From contig CASEUJ010000029.1 of NCBI GenBank assembly GCA_949291125.1, forward strand, positions 1-52,070: DNA of 52,070 bases. Direction: 5' to 3'. Position numbers and translations under genes: made by a program. This stretch comes from an uncultured Ruminococcus sp. GTDB taxonomy: Bacteria; Bacillota; Clostridia; Oscillospirales; Ruminococcaceae. Shown one piece after another: positions 17,213-25,177 of the stretch. The notes below the pieces were generated by a model, which saw only the letters and a program-made list of their open reading frames with translations, ran no database searches and had not been told where the DNA came from. Every line of letters starts with the position of its first letter. The stretch's first letter is position 1.

Positions 17213-18370
17213 TTACAAGTCGCCTCTTGCGATTGTCTCTCTGACAAATGTGCGTGCCTCCGTATCAGCACGCATCACGTCTTCATAAGAGCGGATCTCG
17301 ATTGCCTCAATTTTTTCCACTGCCTGCTCTGCCAATGTACCAATATCCAAAAAGCCGATCTGACCTTCTAAAAATGCCGCCACTGCAACTTCATTCGCAC
17401 CGTTCATGATGCATGGTGCAGTACCGCCAATTCGAATCGCAGAAATCGCTGTCTTGAGACAGGAAAAGGTTTCCAAATCCGGCTTTTCGAAAGTCAGTGT
17501 CCTATAGTCTGTCAAGGACAGCGGCTTTGTCGGACACGGCAGCCGTTCCGGATAAAGTAACGCATATTGGATCGGGATCTTCATATCTGGCACCCCAAGC
17601 TGAGCAATGACAGCAAGATCTTGAAACTCCACCGCCGAATGAATCACACTCTGACGATGAACCACGATTTCGATCTGTTCCGGCTCCAGATCAAACAACC
17701 ACTTGGCCTCGATAAATTCCAGCCCCTTATTCATCAGCGTTGCCGAATCGATGGTGATCTTATTGCCCATGTCCCAGTTTGGATGCCGCAGGGCATCTGC
17801 CGCCTTCACTGTACGCAGCTGGGCACGAGTCATACCAAAAAAGGGTCCGCCGGATGCCGTCAAAATTATCTTATGCAGCTGACTGCGCTGATTTCCCTGT
17901 AAACACTGGAAAATTGCAGAATGCTCACTGTCTACAGGATAGATCTTTACACCTTGCTGCGCTGCACGTTTCATGACAAGCGATCCACCGGCTACAAGGG
18001 TTTCCTTATTGGCCAGTGCAATATCGATTCCGGCATCAATCGCCGTCAGCGTCGGCAAAAGACCGACCATTCCCACAACAGAATTGAGCAATATATCCGC
18101 ATGGGGATCACCAGCGATCTCGCAGAGCCCCTCCATTCCACACAAAATCTCTACCGGAAGATCGAACAAACGCCGTTTAAGTTCCGGATAACATGCCGTA
18201 TCGAATATACAAATGCGCTTGGGATGAAACTCGCGCGTTTGCTTTTCCAGCAGATCAATATGATGATTTGCTGCCAATGCGTATACACTCAGACCGTGTG
18301 ATCGCACAACATCGAGTGCTTGTGTGCCAATCGAACCGGTCGAGCCTAAGATTGAAATTTGCTTCTCCAT
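17213..18370 (-). CDS. dxr: 1-deoxy-D-xylulose 5-phosphate reductoisomerase
   Basis: Converts DXP to MEP with NADPH, the first committed step of the MEP isoprenoid pathway. The 385-residue protein has the NADPH loop ILGSTGSIGTQALDV, the metal- and substrate-binding PVDSEHSAIFQCL, LTASGGPFFG, and GNKITIDSATLMNKG. The ribosome site AAAGGAAA precedes the ATG. A 100-base gap with a long hairpin separates it from cdsA. Confidence 0.97.
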   Translation of the reverse strand: MEKQISILGSTGSIGTQALDVVRSHGLSVYALAANHHIDLLEKQTREFHPKRICIFDTACYPELKRRLFDLPVEILCGMEGLCEIAGDPHADILLNSVVGMVGLLPTLTAIDAGIDIALANKETLVAGGSLVMKRAAQQGVKIYPVDSEHSAIFQCLQGNQRSQLHKIILTASGGPFFGMTRAQLRTVKAADALRHPNWDMGNKITIDSATLMNKGLEFIEAKWLFDLEPEQIEIVVHRQSVIHSAVEFQDLAVIAQLGVPDMKIPIQYALLYPERLPCPTKPLSLTDYRTLTFEKPDLETFSCLKTAISAIRIGGTAPCIMNGANEVAVAAFLEGQIGFLDIGTLAEQAVEKIEAIEIRSYEDVMRADTEARTFVRETIARGDL

Positions 18371-18418
18371 GTGATCGTTTCCTTTCTGCCGCAGGGCAGC
18401 AATTCCCTACATAACATA

Positions 18419-18454
18419 CACACGATGGAAAGCCTGATCGCTTTTCATCGTGTG
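18419..18454. other. Stem-loop between cdsA and dxr
   Basis: CACACGATG (18419-18427) pairs with CATCGTGTG (18446-18454), and GAAAGC/GCTTTT extends the helix across one mismatch to a six-base loop. There is no T run, so it is not a classic terminator; it may be an mRNA processing or stability element. Confidence 0.5.
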
Positions 18455-18474
18455 CTGCATTTGGTTTCATAAAA

Positions 18475-19290
18475 TTATACAGAAAAGATCGGCATGATGC
18501 ATTCCATCGCATAGAACGCCGGCAATGTAAACAAGACACTGTCAAACCGATCCATGACGCCGCCGTGTCCCGGCATAATATTCCCAAAGTCTTTCATTCC
18601 AAGCTGACGCTTGCACACTGATGCACTCAGATCTCCAAGTACGCCAACCACGGCACACAATACTGCCGTGACGATCAGCCACAAATAGTGCACATACACA
18701 TCTGTGATCAAACTGTAGATCAGAGCAAACATAACCATCACCAGTACATCTGCGACGATACCGCCCAAAAATCCCTCCACAGTTTTTTTAGGACTGATTT
18801 CCGGACAGAGCTTATGCTTGCCGAAAAATGTCCCGGTGAAGTATGCGCCTGTGTCCGAAATCCAAGCCGAACAAAGCGCCAGTATCACATAAGCCAGTCC
18901 GTATGAGCCGACTTGTAACAGTAGATTCATCATATTCAGTGATCCCGTCACAAGAACTGTCACTGCCGCAAGATAGAAAGTTTCCTGATATCGGATGCTG
19001 TTATGCAATAACACCAGTTCCAGAAACATCGCCATCATGCAAAGAATTGTCACCCCGAACGCAATTCCACTTTTCCCATAATATGTGAAAAAAGGAACCA
19101 ATGCCGCGTAAAGAAAGCCTGCACAGATCGAAATGCGGCAATGCAAACATGCCCCAGCACGATACCATTCAAAAAGTGCAAGGCAAGCAAGCGCAACCAC
19201 AGCCGTCGGGAATACAAATGTATCGTAAAGCACCAAAACCAGAACTGCAATCACTGCGCCGATCACACCAGAAATAATTCGTGTTTTCAT
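18475..19290 (-). CDS. cdsA: Phosphatidate cytidylyltransferase
   Basis: Makes CDP-diacylglycerol from phosphatidic acid and CTP, the precursor of membrane phospholipids. The 271-residue polytopic membrane protein ends with the family signature: CKRQLGMKDFGNIMPGHGG then MDRFDS, whose Asp residues bind metal. SDTGAYFTG also fits. The start taken is the ATG at 19290; a TTG three codons earlier would leave only three bases after GGAGG. It follows uppS with a short gap, as in other Firmicutes. Confidence 0.95.
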   Translation of the reverse strand: MKTRIISGVIGAVIAVLVLVLYDTFVFPTAVVALACLALFEWYRAGACLHCRISICAGFLYAALVPFFTYYGKSGIAFGVTILCMMAMFLELVLLHNSIRYQETFYLAAVTVLVTGSLNMMNLLLQVGSYGLAYVILALCSAWISDTGAYFTGTFFGKHKLCPEISPKKTVEGFLGGIVADVLVMVMFALIYSLITDVYVHYLWLIVTAVLCAVVGVLGDLSASVCKRQLGMKDFGNIMPGHGGVMDRFDSVLFTLPAFYAMECIMPIFSV

Positions 19291-19295
19291 GTTAA

Positions 19296-20066
19296 TCAAA
19301 TTCCTCCGAATCGTCTGCCGCGATTAGCAAAGTCGACAAGCGCCTTATTCAGTTCCGTTTTATTAAAATCCGGCCAAAGCACATCTGTAAAATAATATTC
19401 TGCATATGCACACTGCCAAATCATATAATTCGAAAGCCGCAATTCACCGCTCGGGCGAATCAGAAGATCAACATCAGCAAGACCGGCTGTATACAAACGA
19501 TCCGCAATCGTCTGTTCCATAATTGTGTCTGGATCTAGCGTACCGATTTGCACTTCTCTTGCAATCTGCTGCGCTGCATGACGGATCTCATCTCTGCCTC
19601 CATAATTGATTGCCAGAATCAGATTCATCTTTTCGAAATCTTTTGAATCCTCTTCCAACTCCTGCATTCGCTTCTGCAGACGCTCCTGAAGACGACTGCG
19701 GTCACCAATAAAGATCATGCGGATCCGCCGTTCGAGATAATTATCTGCATCGCAGAGATACTCCCAAAACAAATCCATCAGTGCATCGATTTCTTCCTGA
19801 GGCCGTTTCCAGTTCTCTGTCGAAAACACATAGAACGAAGCATTACGAATTCCGATATCACGGCAATACAGGGTAAGATCCTTGAAATTTTTAGCTCCTT
19901 CCCGATGTCCGAATTTCCGCGGCATGCCGCGTTTCGTAGCCCATCTACCATTTCCATCCATAATGAATCCCACATGTTGTGGAAACTGTTCCGGCGGCGG
20001 CAGCAAGATCCCGGAATCGGAAGAAACATCAGGCTTACTGCGTTTCTTAAAAAGTGATAATGCCAT
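19296..20066 (-). CDS. uppS: Undecaprenyl diphosphate synthase
   Basis: A cis-prenyltransferase that makes the C55 lipid carrier for cell-wall synthesis. The 256-residue protein has the catalytic region GFIMDGNGRWATKRG, the helix FGHREGAKNFKDL, the FSTENWKRP loop, and the C-terminal RPSGELRLSNYMIWQ and DVLWPDF. About 25 extra residues (to PPPEQFPQ) precede the core. Confidence 0.97.
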   Translation of the reverse strand: MALSLFKKRSKPDVSSDSGILLPPPEQFPQHVGFIMDGNGRWATKRGMPRKFGHREGAKNFKDLTLYCRDIGIRNASFYVFSTENWKRPQEEIDALMDLFWEYLCDADNYLERRIRMIFIGDRSRLQERLQKRMQELEEDSKDFEKMNLILAINYGGRDEIRHAAQQIAREVQIGTLDPDTIMEQTIADRLYTAGLADVDLLIRPSGELRLSNYMIWQCAYAEYYFTDVLWPDFNKTELNKALVDFANRGRRFGGI

Positions 20067-20090
20067 TGTTGTGTTTACTCCATTCTTCGA

Positions 20091-20645
20091 TCAAATGCTC
20101 ATGATTTCCTGATCTTTTTCCTTCACCATGGTATCAATTAGATCGCAATATTTATCAGTAAGCTTTTGCACCTTCTTTTCGCCGTCCTTTACATCATCTT
20201 CCGTCAGTTCGCCAGCTTTTTTCTTTGCCTTCATTTTTTCGAGGGCATCACGGCGTGCATTACGCACCGCAACCTTTGTTTCTTCGCCAAGCTTCTTAAC
20301 CTCTTTACAAAGTTCCTTACGGCGATCCTCTGTCGGCTGCGGGAATGCCAAACGCAGCACCTTGCCATCATTTGTCGGCGTAATACCGACATCGGAGGCA
20401 AGAATCGCCTTTTCAATCGCTTTGAGCGTAGATACATCCCAAGGCTGGATCACAAGAATACGCGCCTCAGATACGGATACTGCCGCCATCTGTTGGATCG
20501 GTGTCGGAACGCCGTAATAATCCACCTGTACTTTATCCAACACAGCAGGATTTGCACGACCTGCCCGAACGGCAGCAAACTCATGCTCCAAGCGACTGAT
20601 CGCCTTTATCATTTTATCTTCTACAGTATTCATCAAATCTTTCAT
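20091..20645 (-). CDS. frr: Ribosome recycling factor
   Basis: Splits post-termination ribosomes together with EF-G. The 184-residue protein shows the family pattern ISRLEHEFAAVRAGRANP, VDYYGVPTPIQQ, IQPWD and LTEERRKEL-like PTEDRRKELCKEVK. It starts at the ATG at 20645. The only strong Shine-Dalgarno sequence (20670-20676) is separated from it by a small GC-rich hairpin, described separately. pyrH precedes it, the usual pyrH-frr order. Confidence 0.97.
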   Translation of the reverse strand: MKDLMNTVEDKMIKAISRLEHEFAAVRAGRANPAVLDKVQVDYYGVPTPIQQMAAVSVSEARILVIQPWDVSTLKAIEKAILASDVGITPTNDGKVLRLAFPQPTEDRRKELCKEVKKLGEETKVAVRNARRDALEKMKAKKKAGELTEDDVKDGEKKVQKLTDKYCDLIDTMVKEKDQEIMSI

Positions 20646-20676
20646 AGCAATATCCCCGATTTTACGGGGCTCCTTT
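20646..20676 (-). promoter_or_regulatory. Shine-Dalgarno sequence separated from the frr start by a hairpin
   Basis: Reading toward frr: AAAGGAG (20676-20670), then immediately CCCCG-TAAAAT-CGGGG (20669-20654), then eight bases, then ATG. Linear spacing is 24 bases, too far for initiation. If the five-base-pair stem forms, the spacing becomes about eight. GGGG in the stem's 3' arm is a weak alternative site that would need the stem open. Confidence 0.6.
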
Positions 20677-20702
20677 CTGTATTATCAAAATCAAAGGGTA
20701 AC

Positions 20703-21419
20703 TTATTTTGTGGCTTCTGTCACAACTGTACCGACATCCTTACCCATCACAGCATCATAAATGTTTTCCGGACGGCTCAGATCAAACACCAGCATGGGCA
20801 TTGCATTATCGCGGCACATGGAGGCTGCCGTACTATCCATAACCTGCAAAGCGCTGCCCAACACATCGCTGAATGTGAGTCGGTCATAGCGAACTGCATC
20901 CTCATACTTATGTGGATCTTTATTATACACGCCATCCACCATCGTCGCCTTCAGCAGAATATCAGCATCGATCTCCACAGCACGCAGCGTCGCCGCCGTA
21001 TCGGTAGAGAAAAACGGACTTCCAGTGCCACAGCCGAAAATCACAACTCTACCTTTCTTTAGGTGAGAGATTGCACGATTGCGTATATACGGCTCTGCAA
21101 TCTGCTGCATCATGATCGCCGTCTGAACGCGCACTTCCACACCAAGGGATTCCAGCATATCAGCAACCGCCAGTGCGTTCATGGTAGTAGCAAGCATACC
21201 GATATGATCTGCACGAGTACGATCCATATTCTGGCTCGATCTGCCGCGCCAGAAATTTCCGCCGCCAACAACAATTCCAATTTCTACTCCGGCTTCTACA
21301 CACTTCTGAATACTCTGACAAATCGGCAGCATTGTTGCCGTATCCAGTCCTGTTTTCTGCGGACCTGCAAGAGCTTCCCCACTCAGCTTCAAGAGTACAC
21401 GCTTATACTTTGGTTCCAT
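20703..21419 (-). CDS. pyrH: UMP kinase
   Basis: Phosphorylates UMP to UDP for pyrimidine nucleotide supply. The 238-residue bacterial hexameric type has [13 protein letters not shown] at the start, [11 protein letters not shown], the region [15 protein letters not shown] for nucleotide binding, and a final GTVV. The start is the ATG at 21419 with AAAGGAA upstream; nine earlier codons are out-of-family. First gene of the pyrH-polC run, behind its own promoter. Confidence 0.97.
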   Translation of the reverse strand: MEPKYKRVLLKLSGEALAGPQKTGLDTATMLPICQSIQKCVEAGVEIGIVVGGGNFWRGRSSQNMDRTRADHIGMLATTMNALAVADMLESLGVEVRVQTAIMMQQIAEPYIRNRAISHLKKGRVVIFGCGTGSPFFSTDTAATLRAVEIDADILLKATMVDGVYNKDPHKYEDAVRYDRLTFSDVLGSALQVMDSTAASMCRDNAMPMLVFDLSRPENIYDAVMGKDVGTVVTEATK

Positions 21420-21505
21420 GCTTTTTATTCCTTTCGTTTCTATCACTTTTTACAGAAGCACCGAAAATCATTCGCTTTCCGGCAATCCACACGCTTCCTC
21501 TTTTT

Positions 21506-21534
21506 ATTTTACACTATTTTTCATAAATTGTAAA
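21506..21534 (-). promoter_or_regulatory. Promoter of the pyrH-polC run
   Basis: On the minus strand, TTTACA (21534-21529), 17 bases and TAAAAT (21511-21506). It lies between the tsf terminator and pyrH. Confidence 0.75.
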
Positions 21535-21554
21535 GCGATTTTCGGGAAAAAAAT

Positions 21555-21582
21555 CAAAAAGAGCATGACAATTGCCATGCTC
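21555..21582 (-). terminator. Terminator after tsf
   Basis: GAGCATG and CATGCTC flank a near-palindromic core (GAGCATGGCAATTGTCATGCTC read on the minus strand in two halves). TTTTTGATTTTTTT follows on the minus strand. It ends the rpsB-tsf transcript. Confidence 0.9.
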
Positions 21583-21670
21583 CTCTTTTTTCGTATTTTC
21601 CCGTTATGGAAACATTGTTTCTATAAGCCAAAAACCTAAGAAAGAAAGTATAAACGCGCGTACGCTTCTC

Positions 21671-22594
21671 TTAGTGAATCATATTTGCGATTTCTTCTGC
21701 GAAGTTATCTTCTTTCTTCTCAATGCCTTCGCCACGTTCAAAACGAACAAACTGTGCAATCTCGATTGTAGTGCCAGCAGCCTTTGCAACGCTGTCTACA
21801 TATTCCTTGACAGTCTGCTTATTTTCCTTAACGAACGCCTGTTCCAGCAAACAGTTTTCTCCATAATACTTGTCCACCTTGCCAGTTGCAATCTTTTCCT
21901 TTACCTGATCCGGCTTGTTTGCCATCTTCGGATCTTCTGCCATCTGTGCTAGGATGATCTTCTTTTCTTCTTCCAGCACAGAAGCCGGTACGTCCTCGCG
22001 CTTGAGGTACGGCGGATTCATAGCGGCAACCTGGAGTGCGCAGTCCTTTGCAGCAGCCAGAACTTCTGCAGTTGCACCAGCCGGAGACTCAGCACGAACC
22101 ATAACGCCGATCTTACCGCCGCCATGGATATACGGAACAAGGATACCTTCCAGACGTACAAAACGACGAATCTGAAGGTTCTCTCGAATCTTGAGGAACA
22201 GTTCCTGCAGCGCTTCATCAACAGTCATAGTACCGCCAGAAACTGTGGTTGCCTTCAGTGCATCCAAATCAGCCGGATTCTTTTCAATGATAGTATCCGC
22301 CACCAAGTTCACAAACGTCTTAAATTCATCTGTATTAGCAACGAAATCTGTTTCCGAGTTCACTTCTACAACACAGCCAACAGTATTGTCTGCATTGACC
22401 TTTGCCACAACCATACCTTCTGCTGCAACGCGGCCTGCCTTCTTCGCCTGAGTTGCCAAACCCTTTTCACGCAGAATCTCAATTGCCTTTTCAACGTCAC
22501 CGTCTGCTTCTGTCAACGCTTTCTTGCAGTCCATCATGCCAACACCAGTGGACTTACGCAGTTCATTGACATCTTTTGCTGTAAAATTTGCCAT
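21671..22594 (-). CDS. tsf: Elongation factor Ts
   Basis: Guanine-nucleotide exchange factor for EF-Tu. The 307-residue protein has the UBA-like N-terminal domain with RKSTGVGMMDCKKALTEA, then VNSETDFVA with the conserved TDF, and the coiled-coil plus C-terminal domain ending in FARGEGIEKKEDNFAEE-like sequence. It follows rpsB by 114 bases, with an internal stem-loop between. Confidence 0.98.
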   Translation of the reverse strand: MANFTAKDVNELRKSTGVGMMDCKKALTEADGDVEKAIEILREKGLATQAKKAGRVAAEGMVVAKVNADNTVGCVVEVNSETDFVANTDEFKTFVNLVADTIIEKNPADLDALKATTVSGGTMTVDEALQELFLKIRENLQIRRFVRLEGILVPYIHGGGKIGVMVRAESPAGATAEVLAAAKDCALQVAAMNPPYLKREDVPASVLEEEKKIILAQMAEDPKMANKPDQVKEKIATGKVDKYYGENCLLEQAFVKENKQTVKEYVDSVAKAAGTTIEIAQFVRFERGEGIEKKEDNFAEEIANMIH

Positions 22595-22643
22595 GGATTG
22601 ATCCTCCTATACTGATTACATTCAAAAATATAATTTTCAAAGA

Positions 22644-22685
22644 AACCCGAATATGATTTGAGAATTCCCACAACATATCCGGGTT
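22644..22685 (-). terminator. Stem-loop between rpsB and tsf, possible attenuator
   Basis: AACCCGGATATG and CATATTCGGGTT (minus-strand reading; 22685-22674 with 22655-22644) pair over 12 bases with one mismatch. A weak run, TTTCTTTG, follows. It may terminate part of the transcripts and so lower tsf relative to rpsB. Confidence 0.5.
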
Positions 22686-22708
22686 GTCACTTCTGGTTAC
22701 GACAGAGA

Positions 22709-23449
22709 TTATTCTGCTGCCTCTGTTTGTGCCTCTGCCTCAGCAGCTTCTTCCTTTTCTGCATCTGCGCCTTGACGACCTTCAATGATCGCGTCCGCCA
22801 TAACGCCAGCGATCAGCTTTACTGCGCGAATTGCGTCGTCGTTGCCCGGGATTACATAGTCAATCTCATCCGGATCACAGTTGGTATCAACAATCGCAAC
22901 GATCGGGATATTCAGCTTCTTTGCCTCAGCAACAGCAATGCGCTCTTTTCTCGGGTCTACAATGAAAAGTGCGCCCGGCAGCTTCTTCATTTCCTTGATA
23001 CCGCCCAGGAACTTTTCGAGCTTTTCGATTTCCAGCTGCAATTTACCAACTTCCTTCTTCGGAAGCAGGTCAAATGTGCCGTCGTTCTCCATTTCGTGAA
23101 GCTGTTCCAAGCGTTTGATTCTTCTCTGAATAGTAGTAAAGTTGGTCATCATACCGCCGAGCCAACGTGCATTGACATAATATGCACCTGCACGAGTTGC
23201 CTCTTCCTTGATCGATTCACCAGCCTGCTTCTTTGTACCAACAAAGAGCACTGACTCACCCTGTGCAGATAAGTCACGAACGAACATATAAGCTTCGTCC
23301 AACTTCTTAACCGTCTTCTGCAGGTCGATGATATAGATGCCATTACGTTCAGTGAAGATATACGGAGCCATTTTCGGATTCCATCTTCTGGTTTGGTGAC
23401 CAAAGTGTACGCCAGCTTCCAAGAGCTGTTTCATTGATACTACGCCCAT
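22709..23449 (-). CDS. rpsB: 30S ribosomal protein S2
   Basis: Binds 16S rRNA on the back of the 30S subunit. The 246-residue protein starts at the ATG at 23449 ([19 protein letters not shown]) after AGGAGG. It contains [40 protein letters not shown] and [13 protein letters not shown]. The C-terminal tail is acidic and Ala/Glu-rich. Upstream in-frame codons are part of the leader, not protein. Confidence 0.98.
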   Translation of the reverse strand: MGVVSMKQLLEAGVHFGHQTRRWNPKMAPYIFTERNGIYIIDLQKTVKKLDEAYMFVRDLSAQGESVLFVGTKKQAGESIKEEATRAGAYYVNARWLGGMMTNFTTIQRRIKRLEQLHEMENDGTFDLLPKKEVGKLQLEIEKLEKFLGGIKEMKKLPGALFIVDPRKERIAVAEAKKLNIPIVAIVDTNCDPDEIDYVIPGNDDAIRAVKLIAGVMADAIIEGRQGADAEKEEAAEAEAQTEAAE

Positions 23450-23490
23450 TGTGTAGTTCCTCCTAATAAGTTGGTTTTGCTTCCTCCGCC

Positions 23491-23545
23491 GCCTTTGCCG
23501 TAAATGCAACTTTTCCTAGTGAAAAGCACCCGCATTTACAAAGGC
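23491..23545 (-). promoter_or_regulatory. Structured leader of rpsB mRNA
   Basis: In the 5' untranslated region, GCCTTTGTAAATGC (23545-23532) pairs with GCATTTACGGCAAAGGC (23507-23491), leaving a three-base bulge. An inner CTTTTC/GAAAAG helix sits at the tip. The AGGAGG site follows about 30 bases later. This is the position of an autoregulatory S2-binding element, but I cannot match it to a known leader family by eye. Confidence 0.5.
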
Positions 23546-23566
23546 AGACGTGCGAACTGCCTTTCT

Positions 23567-23596
23567 ATTATACCAAAAATGCACATTAATGGTCAA
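23567..23596 (-). promoter_or_regulatory. Promoter of rpsB-tsf
   Basis: On the minus strand, TTGACC (23596-23591), an 18-base spacer and a perfect TATAAT (23572-23567). Strong, as expected for a ribosomal protein operon. Confidence 0.9.
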
Positions 23597-23614
23597 GTTT
23601 TTTGGGGTAAAATT

Positions 23615-23902
23615 TTAGCTTTTATTTTCTCTGATTTTTGTGCAATATGTATATCCCCTCGATTCTTCCCCTAAGGAAACTAAAATCGTGTCTTTCCCAA
23701 TCAAGCGAATCTGGCGAAAACGAATCACGCAGTTATCGCGCGGCCCGAATAGTCCAAAAATCCGCGGTCTGCCGTACAACACCAGCGCCGTTACCGCCGC
23801 CGTCTCTGCATCAAGTTCTAAGTCATCGACTCTGCCGAGATTTTCGCCATTCACCACATTGATGACATCCTTGCTGCGGAGCTCTTCTAGCGTACAGACC
23901 AT
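23615..23902 (-). CDS. YlmC/YmxH-family PRC-barrel sporulation protein
   Basis: A 95-residue PRC-barrel protein: MVCTLEELRSKDVINVVNGENLGRVDDL is the family start (shown by its key parts ELRSKDVI and GRVDDL), followed by RIFGLFGPRD and IRLIGKDTILV. In Bacillus the relatives YlmC and YmxH are linked to sporulation, with no known biochemistry. The ribosome site GAGGTG precedes the ATG. It is the last gene before the rpsB promoter. Confidence 0.85.
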   Translation of the reverse strand: MVCTLEELRSKDVINVVNGENLGRVDDLELDAETAAVTALVLYGRPRIFGLFGPRDNCVIRFRQIRLIGKDTILVSLGEESRGYTYCTKIRENKS

Positions 23903-23950
23903 ATTCTATCACCTCTGCAACAGAATATGCGAAAATTCACGAAAACTTGC

Positions 23951-24499
23951 TTATAAAGCCATGGTCAGGATTAGATCCACAACCAACACTGCTGCTGCAA
24001 CGCCGCTCACCCAATTCAGCACCCTCGGGGACATCAAACCCGTCAGCTTGGCAAACAGCGGACGCAGCACATAGAGGAACAGCACACCGCCAATGGCAAA
24101 TCGCACAGATGGCGACAGGGCAATTCGTGCCTGGAAGTTGATGGCATAATCTGCATATGTCTGCCACGGCCAGCTGCCGGTAATCCACTCAAGCAGATAG
24201 CTTGCCACAAGTTCGATCAGCGTCGCCACCAAGCCGCACCCGACAAATATCATAATGGGGCGCAGCCAACAGACGGGCCATTTGAGCTTCATGTCCATCA
24301 GTTTACTGAAGCAAAGCATAAACGCCAATAGTCCTACGCCATAAACCGGACAATAGGGGCCAAACAAGACACCGCGATTGGAGAATCCCCAGCGATACAC
24401 TACAACTTCTAAAAACACTTCATAGCACCATCCGATCATTGCCGCCATGAGAAAATAGAGAAAGAGTTTTTGTATCGTCTCAAGTTTAATCTTTTTCAT
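23951..24499 (-). CDS. CmpB-type putative ABC transporter permease
   Basis: A 182-residue membrane protein with about five hydrophobic helices and the family features GWCYEVFLEVVVYRWGFSNR and GVLFGPYCPVYG of PF06541 (putative ABC transporter CmpB). The start is the ATG at 24499 after GAGGTG; upstream codons are not hydrophobic. The family name implies transport, but no ATPase partner is nearby and the function is unknown. It may share a transcript with the ylmC-like gene, 48 bases on. Confidence 0.8.
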   Translation of the reverse strand: MKKIKLETIQKLFLYFLMAAMIGWCYEVFLEVVVYRWGFSNRGVLFGPYCPVYGVGLLAFMLCFSKLMDMKLKWPVCWLRPIMIFVGCGLVATLIELVASYLLEWITGSWPWQTYADYAINFQARIALSPSVRFAIGGVLFLYVLRPLFAKLTGLMSPRVLNWVSGVAAAVLVVDLILTMAL

Positions 24500-24580
24500 G
24501 TGTAACACCTCATTTGGGACATCACAAAATCCAGAACATTTTGACAAACGTCATCGTTTTTTGAAGTGCCCCTTTGTCAG

Positions 24581-24620
24581 AAACGGCAGACATTTTCGAG
24601 ATGGAAAACGCCTGCCGTTT
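24581..24620. terminator. Hairpin terminator after the GNAT gene
   Basis: AAACGGCAG (24581-24589) pairs with CTGCCGTTT (24612-24620), and CATTTTCG/GGAAAACG extends the helix. T runs on either side are short. It marks the end of the ileS-to-GNAT transcript. Confidence 0.6.
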
Positions 24621-24628
24621 TACAATCG

Positions 24629-25168
24629 TTATGATAAAATTAGCTCTTCTGCAAACAAACCAAATATCATTTGGTCATCCCACAGCGGATTTCCCTGTTC
24701 ATCTTGATAATGACAGCTTTCTTTTCGCAGACAGGCTTCCTGATGCATTCCAAGCCGCTGTGCCAGATGCTGCGATTTCAAGTTGCGCCCATTGATTTCA
24801 GCAATTACTTTCCGCACCGGCAATCTCTGAAATACCTCATGCAAAAAAGCGCTAACACTTTCGCGGGCAAAGCCTTTGCCTTGAAAATTGGCATGAAATG
24901 TCCAACCAATTTCCCATTTTTCGTATTTCCCGCAATCATGAAAATAGATTTTTCCAATCACTCGATCGGTTTCTTTCAGCGCAACTGCATAAAACTCATT
25001 ACTGCTGGAAAAATTAACAGCTTCCTGCAAAGCGAAATCATGAGAAAACGGTTCATACGGCTCAAAGTAAGTGACTTCTGGATCGGTCAAAATCTCTGCC
25101 AATGCTTCGCCGTCAGAGGGACGGAACTGTCGCACGTACAGCCTTTGGGTTTCTAAAAAAACAGACAT
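24629..25168 (-). CDS. GNAT acetyltransferase, RimJ/RimL type
   Basis: A 179-residue N-acetyltransferase starting ETQRLYVRQFRPSDGEAL, with strand VALKETDRVIGKIYF, GWTFHANFQGKGFARES (acetyl-CoA loop with Q-x-x-G-x-A) and EINGRNLKSQHLAQRLGM. RimJ/RimL relatives acetylate ribosomal proteins or small amines; the substrate here cannot be read. It follows the transketolase pair by nine bases. Confidence 0.88.
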   Translation of the reverse strand: MSVFLETQRLYVRQFRPSDGEALAEILTDPEVTYFEPYEPFSHDFALQEAVNFSSSNEFYAVALKETDRVIGKIYFHDCGKYEKWEIGWTFHANFQGKGFARESVSAFLHEVFQRLPVRKVIAEINGRNLKSQHLAQRLGMHQEACLRKESCHYQDEQGNPLWDDQMIFGLFAEELILS

Positions 25169-25177
25169 TGCAACTCC

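Noticed and set aside
19291-19299. TTG start for cdsA
   Set aside because: Only three bases separate it from GGAGG; the ATG at 19290 is the more usable start.
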